From a virus, in IMG/VR virus record IMGVR_UViG_3300025131_000113, positions 1 through 40,530 of that record: a stretch of DNA of 40,530 nt; one strand, written 5' to 3'. Both the position numbers and the translations under genes were made by a program. Positions 34,496-40,530 of this stretch are shown here, one piece after another. Within the stretch, counting starts at the first letter, position 1. Every line of letters begins with the position of its first letter. Below the pieces are notes generated by a model. The model made no database searches, was not told the DNA's origin, and was given only the letters and a program-made list of their open reading frames with translations.

Positions 34496-37400
34496 TGAGG
34501 AGTTAGACCCATTATTTGCCGGCGTACCCTTTCTCTTTCTACGGCAGATGCTGTGTTTATATTTGAAGGTCCAGCCTTTGCCCAATCCTCATAAGAGACA
34601 GGAATTTCCCTGGCCCTACGTAGTCCTAGAACATCTCTTCTGGCTTCTCGTTGCGTGTCTTCTCTTTCTGGAATTTGCCTACTCTGAGATATAATTTGCT
34701 TTTCAGTTTCTTCTTCCATTTCACCGAAGATTCCACTTCCTGCCACAATAGCTGACTCCGTAGCTAGAAGTGAGCCTATCCTGTTTATAGCGTAGCTTGT
34801 TTCACCAGCCTGCCTAGATGCTGCAAGGGATGGTAAATCAGCACCCGCAGCAATGGCTTTTTCATATTCTCGCGCTCTCATTCTAGGAGATGTTAATAGT
34901 TTAAGAATGCCTCTATTCCGTAATGCCCTGGATAATAAAATAACGCCACCCGCAGTTCCGGCAGCGGCTACCCATTGTCCAGAAGCAATCATACTTACCA
35001 TGGCTACAGCGGCAGGGGCGGCAGCGATTCCACCAAACCCCTTAATGGCAACATCTGAAACATCAATGGCATCATCAGCCAGACGCGTTAAAGATTTAAC
35101 CACATCTACACCAAGAATGGTGTTTAATGCGCCATTTTTATTCTGTACCATAATAGTATCTTTGAGGGCTTTACCCCACGCACCGCTCTGCATTGTTGTC
35201 TCATTCAGTGGAGTCTTCCCAAAAGAATTATATATTAGATTGTTGACTACCATGTCTTTCACGCCGCCAACTTTTTCTAACTCCGCATCTCCCACAACAT
35301 TGGCTAATTTTTTATAGGAAGCTGGATTGCTCAAAAGTTTTGGAATGAGATCAGAGGGATTAGTTATAGTTCCTTTTTGAATTGCGTTTAAAACAGCATC
35401 GCCAGATTCTGAAACAGCCCTGTCAGAAATCTCTCTCAACCCTTGTATTCGGGCTTTCAGTGGTTGATTGACCATTGTTGGAATGGCATCGAATAACTGC
35501 TTTTTAGTTGCATCGTCAGCTAAACCAATAAGTCGGAAAGCATCCATGGCTTCTCTCATGCTGGGCGCAGTTTCTGCACCAAACAGCGTGTTCTGCATAT
35601 CGTCTCCCAGCGCTTTGAATCTTGTCGCAAATTGGCCTGGGCTGAACTCACCTATATTATCCAGAGATTCCCTTCTAGTGTTGTCCAACCATTCTTTAGC
35701 GACAGAATTACGTACAGATTCCCTGATTAGTTTGGGATCTGTACCAGCGCGGGACAGATAGATAAAATTATCCAACTCTTTAAGGTAAGCATCTTTCTCT
35801 AGAACCTTGAACACATCATCCGCCGGCAACTCATCAATCCATGGTGAGATTTTAGGAAGAATTCCTTTAAACCCAGACTCCTCGATAAGATTTGAAGCCT
35901 GCCTGAACTGGTTACCGTCCACTAAACCCCTGACTCGTTCAATGGCCTCAGTGGCCCCTGGTTGTACTATTCTTTGGGATAATGTCGAATTGGGGGTGAT
36001 AGCATCAAGATACATTTTTAATTTTGGAACATTACCTTCCTCAACCAGAACTCTTAAAATATCCCTATTGCTGTTAAATAATTTATCTTTGGTTTTTTTC
36101 ATTATGGTATTTACAGCAACATTATTGAATTGTTCTTGCCCCTCTCCAAACAATTTATTGGCTGCTCTCCACTGTGCCAAGCCTTGGCGCAGAGCTTCTT
36201 TCTCTCCAGGGACAAGTGCTTGTGTGTAATGCTGCCCCCCTATTTTTTTACCAGCGGCATCCACGGCACCTTTTGGATGTCTTAAAACTTTGAACCCTCT
36301 CGCCAAATCTAGAGAAAGTTTACTAAACTCCCCATCTAATATCCCATCTATAGCCTTTATTATTTTTCCGATTCCAGCTTGGGCGGAATTAGCAACAAGA
36401 TCAGGATCTCCTTTGGAAAGACGTAGCGTGGCCTTCAATTGCTGTAATTGACCTATAGGCAATTCCCCCAATTCCTCCAATTTATTGAACAAAGTACCCT
36501 TGTATTCTCCAAACGGATTTTCCTTTTTGAGACTCTCAATCACTTTTTTAATGGGTTGAATGGAAAAAACGCCATCTGGACCCATGGTTTTAGTGGCTAT
36601 GTCATATAGATTATTGGATTCTTTCCTGAATAAAGTGGAAACAAGTTGAAGTGCCTCAGAATATTCTCCCGGAAGCCTTTCGGATGCCACAAATTTAGCT
36701 TCATAACGAGCGAGTTCTGTTTTAACAATATCATCAAGATGTTGCTTGGTGATTTTAAAGGCTTGCTCTGGGTCTGCCAGTTTTTGACCTATCAAATTAG
36801 CAATGAAGTGATCGTTCTCATATAATAATTTTACCGCGTCTTGTTGAGAAACAATTCCGTCATCCACATCCTTTAAAAGTTTTGTTATGAATTTAACATT
36901 ATCTTCTCCCACTCTGGGATTCGGCATAATCTTTTCATTTACCGCAAGCGCACGGGCCGCTAGAGCTTTGCCAGCCGCCGCTTGCACGCTGGGTCTAGCT
37001 CCGGCTGCTATCAGTTGTTTAAATCTGGATCTCGCTTCTTCAGTGGCTAAACGACGAGCTTTCTTTCTAGTCATTCCAGTTGCGACAAGCTGTTCTATTC
37101 TCTGAGAGGAAACTTGTGGTCCCGGTCCTTTGAGCAATCTCCCAATGCCTTTTGCAACCAGTCGGCCACCACCCTCGAAGAAAGCATTAAGCACACCCTC
37201 AGTGGCGATCATTCCGGCAACCTCGCCAGCCGATTGACGATTTAATCCCTGCGCCCATTCAACCCCTTCATCAGCAGCCTTTGCCAAAGCTGCTGCACCA
37301 CCTACAATGGCCATTCCGGGGATAAACCCGACTCCTGTTGCGGCTATGCTGGCACCAATTGCAGCTATAACTGACGGACCAGATTCTCCTCCAACATCTA

Positions 37401-37818
37401 TAATGTCTTGCCATGTAAATCCGGGCTCATCTAGATAAATCGATCCAGAATCGGCCAGATTATATCTCTCTCGTATTTCAGGAGCGACTTTAGACTGATC
37501 AATAACAAATGTATCTTCTTCAACTCTGCGGCTACTGCCTTCGCCAAGAAGTTTATTTAAAAGATTTTGTTTTTCTTCATCATTATCCATACGAGCCAAT
37601 TGATACCGTAGCCATGTATCCGTAACTTCGCCTTCGGGATCTTCTACAACAGGCTCATCGACCTTCACCTCTTCTGTCACTACACTATAATCAAAAGGCT
37701 CATCGGTATCTGAAGGGGATAACTTCCTGAGACGATCAAGCTCTTCCTCTGTAGGCGTATCACCAGCAATTTTAACTGGAATAACCCCTTCCGGAGTATT
37801 GATGTTAATAACACCCAT
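34492..37818 (-). CDS. Very large internal virion (ejection) protein
   Basis: A 1108-residue protein. The acidic N-terminal 60 residues (INTPEGVIPVKIAGDTPTEE, resembling a short virion domain) are followed by a Gly/Ala hydrophobic segment (about 150-190), long helical Ala/Leu/Lys-rich stretches and a second hydrophobic segment near 965-1000 (GGIAAAPAAVAMVSMIASG). Large helical proteins with membrane-like segments next to tail genes are usually packed in the head and injected to form a channel, as T7 gp16 does. No enzymatic motif was seen. The next gene down is the endolysin. Confidence 0.65.
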   Translation of the reverse strand: MGVININTPEGVIPVKIAGDTPTEEELDRLRKLSPSDTDEPFDYSVVTEEVKVDEPVVEDPEGEVTDTWLRYQLARMDNDEEKQNLLNKLLGEGSSRRVEEDTFVIDQSKVAPEIRERYNLADSGSIYLDEPGFTWQDIIDVGGESGPSVIAAIGASIAATGVGFIPGMAIVGGAAALAKAADEGVEWAQGLNRQSAGEVAGMIATEGVLNAFFEGGGRLVAKGIGRLLKGPGPQVSSQRIEQLVATGMTRKKARRLATEEARSRFKQLIAAGARPSVQAAAGKALAARALAVNEKIMPNPRVGEDNVKFITKLLKDVDDGIVSQQDAVKLLYENDHFIANLIGQKLADPEQAFKITKQHLDDIVKTELARYEAKFVASERLPGEYSEALQLVSTLFRKESNNLYDIATKTMGPDGVFSIQPIKKVIESLKKENPFGEYKGTLFNKLEELGELPIGQLQQLKATLRLSKGDPDLVANSAQAGIGKIIKAIDGILDGEFSKLSLDLARGFKVLRHPKGAVDAAGKKIGGQHYTQALVPGEKEALRQGLAQWRAANKLFGEGQEQFNNVAVNTIMKKTKDKLFNSNRDILRVLVEEGNVPKLKMYLDAITPNSTLSQRIVQPGATEAIERVRGLVDGNQFRQASNLIEESGFKGILPKISPWIDELPADDVFKVLEKDAYLKELDNFIYLSRAGTDPKLIRESVRNSVAKEWLDNTRRESLDNIGEFSPGQFATRFKALGDDMQNTLFGAETAPSMREAMDAFRLIGLADDATKKQLFDAIPTMVNQPLKARIQGLREISDRAVSESGDAVLNAIQKGTITNPSDLIPKLLSNPASYKKLANVVGDAELEKVGGVKDMVVNNLIYNSFGKTPLNETTMQSGAWGKALKDTIMVQNKNGALNTILGVDVVKSLTRLADDAIDVSDVAIKGFGGIAAAPAAVAMVSMIASGQWVAAAGTAGGVILLSRALRNRGILKLLTSPRMRAREYEKAIAAGADLPSLAASRQAGETSYAINRIGSLLATESAIVAGSGIFGEMEEETEKQIISQSRQIPEREDTQREARRDVLGLRRAREIPVSYEDWAKAGPSNINTASAVERERVRRQIMGLTPQ

Positions 37819-37836
37819 TGTGTAATATACCTTTTG

Positions 37837-40434
37837 TCACGTAGTCAGATCATATTTAAAGAAGTCTTTGCCTTTTCTTTTTTCTATTTGCTTTTTAGAC
37901 TCTTCTACTTTGGATATGTCGGCTGGAGCTAAATCCGCAGATCTACCAAATCTAGTAGCTATTCTCATAGCTTCGTTATCTACTTTTATAACTGCTCTGT
38001 CGATACTGTCATTGAGTTCGTCTAGAGCCTTGTAAATAACACTGGGATTCGTAGCCATAATGGCTGCGTTAAATCCTGTTACCGTATACATGGTCTGCCC
38101 AGTATCTCGATTGATATCTACATCAACCGAAAACCCAAGAGTTCTTGCAACTCTGGCACGGTCGGCATCGGATATGGTTTTTCCGCTTTCCCCAAGAAGA
38201 ATTGGAGCTATTTCCGCTAATATAAGACGGGCTTCAATTTCAAAGTGTCTTGTTTGACTAAGATCCCCCCCAATTAACGCTCTTCCAAAACGGGCCAATT
38301 CTCCTTCGCCGCCGCCGAAACCTACTAGCGCGTCGCCAATTCTCTCTTTAAATCCCCCTATGCCAGTAAGCCTTTTTAAATCATCTCTATTGGCCAGTTT
38401 CAATATCCGATCAGATAAACTGGTAAGAGGCGCTCTACGTGAACTCCAAGCGTGATAGACAGAATTCCAATTTCCAGGCGTTAATATATCTTCGGGCATT
38501 AATCCGCTACGAATTCCAGCGATATCGGCAGGAATAAAGGAAATAGTTGTTCCTTCGTCTCGGCCAAAAGCAAAGATTTTAAGCTCTTTGGGCGTACCGC
38601 CAAGTTCATTTAGCTGTTTTAATGTCAACTCACCAGGTTCTCCGCTAAGATCATCGAGTGATACGGTAGCTGGTTTTACTTCAACAATTGGCACACCTGC
38701 ACTTTGTAGCCTTCGTGCTTCCATGTCAGTTAAAGCAGGCCAAGACATAAGTTTCGGAACAACGAAAGACCCTTCTTCAGCATTTGGATCCATGACTTTG
38801 TTATCAACAAGAGATGGTTTTATCGTTATGTAGTTCTTTCTTGTCCTGTTTTCCTTGTCTATTTCTGCCTGTTGCGCTCTCTGCTCTTTCAGAATGCCTA
38901 TTTTTGCTCCCCGTTGCTCTGCTTCAATACCACGTATGAGCGTCCGTTGATCACCTTCCCTAGAGAGTTTTGTCTCAATAGCCAGTTTGGCAATGGTCAT
39001 TTCCCGTTCGCGCTCTTTTTCTTTCTGCGCTGCTTTAAAGTTCATCATTGCCGGCAATGCTTGTTGGATGCCTTGCCCCACATTGACCCAAGCATTTCGA
39101 TCTTTTCCAGCAGCTATGGATGCTCCTAACATCAAGAGAAGAAGACCTTCCATTTGTGGATCGTCTTTTGTCCTCGGCAAGAGAACATCTATCTCTTCTG
39201 CCATTTTTTTAGCATCAAATGATTCACCTCTTGCCGCCGTTAAAGCGTCACGGAAAACATCATCAACAGTTTGATTAACAACAGTTGCTGGAATATTGGG
39301 ATTATCTGGAGATTCCCCAGTTGATGACACCCATTCTTTAAGTGAGACTAGAGATTTTTCCCTTTCTTGTATTTCATACGCTACTCGTGCTGCTTTCATA
39401 TTCGCTTGAGAACTGCCCCTCGGAGCATACTGCTCCTCGCCGCCTGGTCTACCAACAAGCGCCGCGTCTTCTCCAAGGCCCATTGTGCCAACGTCAATGT
39501 CTGCATCCGTGAGATCTGCGGGGAGTTCTTCTTTGTCTGGTGATATTATTTCTTCTGCGGGTTGGGCGGCTGGTGCTTCATCCTTGGAAAGAAGGTCAGG
39601 GGTAGGTTGGTGAAAATTCTCATCTTCATAATCGTAGAGGATATTATCGGGAACTTGATCCAGTGTTTGTGGGAAGACAGCAATTCCTTCCGGGTCATAA
39701 TAAATTCCGCGTTCTAAAACAGATGCCTTACTAACTTGGTCTGCGGGTATTATCCCCACTCCCTCCTCAGTATCAAAAGCTGCTGGAGCAACGGCGGGCT
39801 CTATTTCCTCTTCTGCAAGAAGTTGCTCTGACAAAAGCTCTGGTCTGTTTGGATCGGGACCAGATAGCGGTGGTCCTGCTTCTTCAGCGGCTTGAATTAT
39901 TCCCACTCCCGGATCTTGAGCTAAGATCGCATTTCTCTCGGCTTCAGACGGCATTGTTTGGTCGTCAGAAGATATAACACGTGGGGCTTCCGCCACTTGT
40001 ATGCGCGGCTTAGGAATTGGTAAACCGCGTTCCTTTGCTGCATTAGCAACATCAGCATAAATCGGATTGTTGGGATCTAATCTCTGTAATAACGTAATAA
40101 CTTCCTCATTCGACGTATGAAGCCCCCCTGGTGTTTCATACATTTCGTCTGGTTTAATTGAAAGAGCATATTGAACTTGCCTTCTAAGATCATTAGCCCC
40201 TCCCTCACGAAACTTGGCTATTCCACCATCGGCCATGGACAGTGTAGGACCGCCTTGCGGATTAATGGCATCGTTCGCAACTGCATCTACCAAGGGCTGG
40301 GAGGATGCAAGAATGCCCATAGGCTGCATGTTGGCCATAGGATTGCCCGCGCCAACCATCCCGCCACCCTGGAACAATTTCCGGTTAGCAAGGACCGACC
40401 TTAGAGGACGATTATGCAGTGATCTGCGCATCAT
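37837..40434 (-). CDS. Large virion protein with GG motifs
   Basis: An 865-residue protein. The first 80 residues hold LFQGGGMVGAGNPMA and ADGGIAKFREGGAND, motifs shared with two other proteins here. The next 200 residues are very acidic and Pro/Glu-rich; the middle has a hydrophobic stretch (EGLLLLMLGASIAAG), then a coiled coil (KAAQKEKEREREMTIAKL, residues about 490-530). The C-terminal half looks alpha/beta and basic at the end. Internal or tail virion protein by position and composition. Its ATG overlaps the upstream stop (ATGA). Confidence 0.65.
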   Translation of the reverse strand: MMRRSLHNRPLRSVLANRKLFQGGGMVGAGNPMANMQPMGILASSQPLVDAVANDAINPQGGPTLSMADGGIAKFREGGANDLRRQVQYALSIKPDEMYETPGGLHTSNEEVITLLQRLDPNNPIYADVANAAKERGLPIPKPRIQVAEAPRVISSDDQTMPSEAERNAILAQDPGVGIIQAAEEAGPPLSGPDPNRPELLSEQLLAEEEIEPAVAPAAFDTEEGVGIIPADQVSKASVLERGIYYDPEGIAVFPQTLDQVPDNILYDYEDENFHQPTPDLLSKDEAPAAQPAEEIISPDKEELPADLTDADIDVGTMGLGEDAALVGRPGGEEQYAPRGSSQANMKAARVAYEIQEREKSLVSLKEWVSSTGESPDNPNIPATVVNQTVDDVFRDALTAARGESFDAKKMAEEIDVLLPRTKDDPQMEGLLLLMLGASIAAGKDRNAWVNVGQGIQQALPAMMNFKAAQKEKEREREMTIAKLAIETKLSREGDQRTLIRGIEAEQRGAKIGILKEQRAQQAEIDKENRTRKNYITIKPSLVDNKVMDPNAEEGSFVVPKLMSWPALTDMEARRLQSAGVPIVEVKPATVSLDDLSGEPGELTLKQLNELGGTPKELKIFAFGRDEGTTISFIPADIAGIRSGLMPEDILTPGNWNSVYHAWSSRRAPLTSLSDRILKLANRDDLKRLTGIGGFKERIGDALVGFGGGEGELARFGRALIGGDLSQTRHFEIEARLILAEIAPILLGESGKTISDADRARVARTLGFSVDVDINRDTGQTMYTVTGFNAAIMATNPSVIYKALDELNDSIDRAVIKVDNEAMRIATRFGRSADLAPADISKVEESKKQIEKRKGKDFFKYDLTT

Positions 40435-40530
40435 GGATTCCCGCCAGTACTAAATATGTCGCCAAATGGATTACCCAGAGCTCTCTGTAGGCCGAGGGCT
40501 CCGACCCCTGCGCCTATGGCTTGCGAGAGA
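40431..40530 (-). CDS. Partial virion protein C-terminus
   Basis: The last 32 codons of a gene that enters from the right edge. The tail reads GVGALGLQRALGNPFGDIF then STGGNP and stop. Its TGA overlaps the start of the next gene (ATGA), so it belongs to the same operon. The Gly-rich helical ending is typical of marine phage virion proteins. Not enough for a family call. Confidence 0.65.
   Translation of the reverse strand, partial: LSQAIGAGVGALGLQRALGNPFGDIFSTGGNP

Noticed and set aside
1-40530. Integrase, tRNA genes, attachment sites
   Set aside because: No recombinase motifs, no tRNA-like cloverleafs and no convincing att duplication were seen by eye.

Overview
This window looks like most of the genome of a tailed, double-stranded DNA phage, probably a marine podovirus-like phage of an alphaproteobacterium. 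The evidence is a full head module (large terminase, portal, scaffold, major capsid protein), a 3-TM holin and an M15-type endolysin, very large internal virion-type proteins, and a replication block with family A DNA polymerase, archaeo-eukaryotic primase, UvrD-like and SNF2-like helicases and an SSB-like protein. No integrase, tRNA gene, rRNA gene or CRISPR array was seen. The host guess rests on overall protein flavour and a perfect chromosomal-type parS site, and is an inference. Both ends cut genes on the minus strand. The left end lies just downstream of the capsid gene and the right end carries a C-terminus that looks like a virion protein, so the genome may close with only a modest missing stretch.

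Layout. 1-11.7 kb (minus): late module read right to left: HTH-metallophosphoesterase, terminase large subunit, small membrane protein, secreted trypsin-like protease, holin, portal, a run of small proteins including one whose start overlaps parS, a GroES-like co-chaperonin, scaffold, decoration-like proteins, major capsid protein and a strong terminator. 11.9-16.8 kb: accessory region of small, mostly single-gene units in mixed orientation with their own promoters and hairpin terminators, separated by GC-rich spacers carrying CCCGA repeats. The small terminase subunit and a VRR-NUC-like nuclease are at its right end. 16.78-17.10 kb: AT-rich divergent control region with many TGTCAT motifs, a candidate origin or operator cluster.

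17.1-21.8 kb (plus): small early genes, a protein with the C-terminal domain of IS110-family transposases, then a striking array of two alternating 10-bp repeats with 8-bp variable spacers, then a cytosine-5 DNA methyltransferase with a second long reading frame embedded in it, a TSCPD-like protein and an AT-rich membrane protein. 22.1-24.6 kb (minus): SNF2-like helicase operon with small regulators (XRE-type HTH, ribbon-helix-helix). 24.6 kb: back-to-back promoters sharing one palindromic -35 box. 24.7-31.7 kb (plus): tightly overlapping replication operon. 31.7-40.5 kb (minus): three giant virion proteins, a Zn-ribbon miniprotein and the endolysin.

The strongest candidates for something undescribed are the alternating 18-bp array with its adjacent IS110-like protein, the parS site inside the late operon, the two-frame methyltransferase gene, and the CCCGA (G-quadruplex-prone on the minus strand) repeats together with a GYCAACAAC element that sits at the predicted +1 of four transcripts. 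All function assignments come from motifs read by eye; no database search was run.
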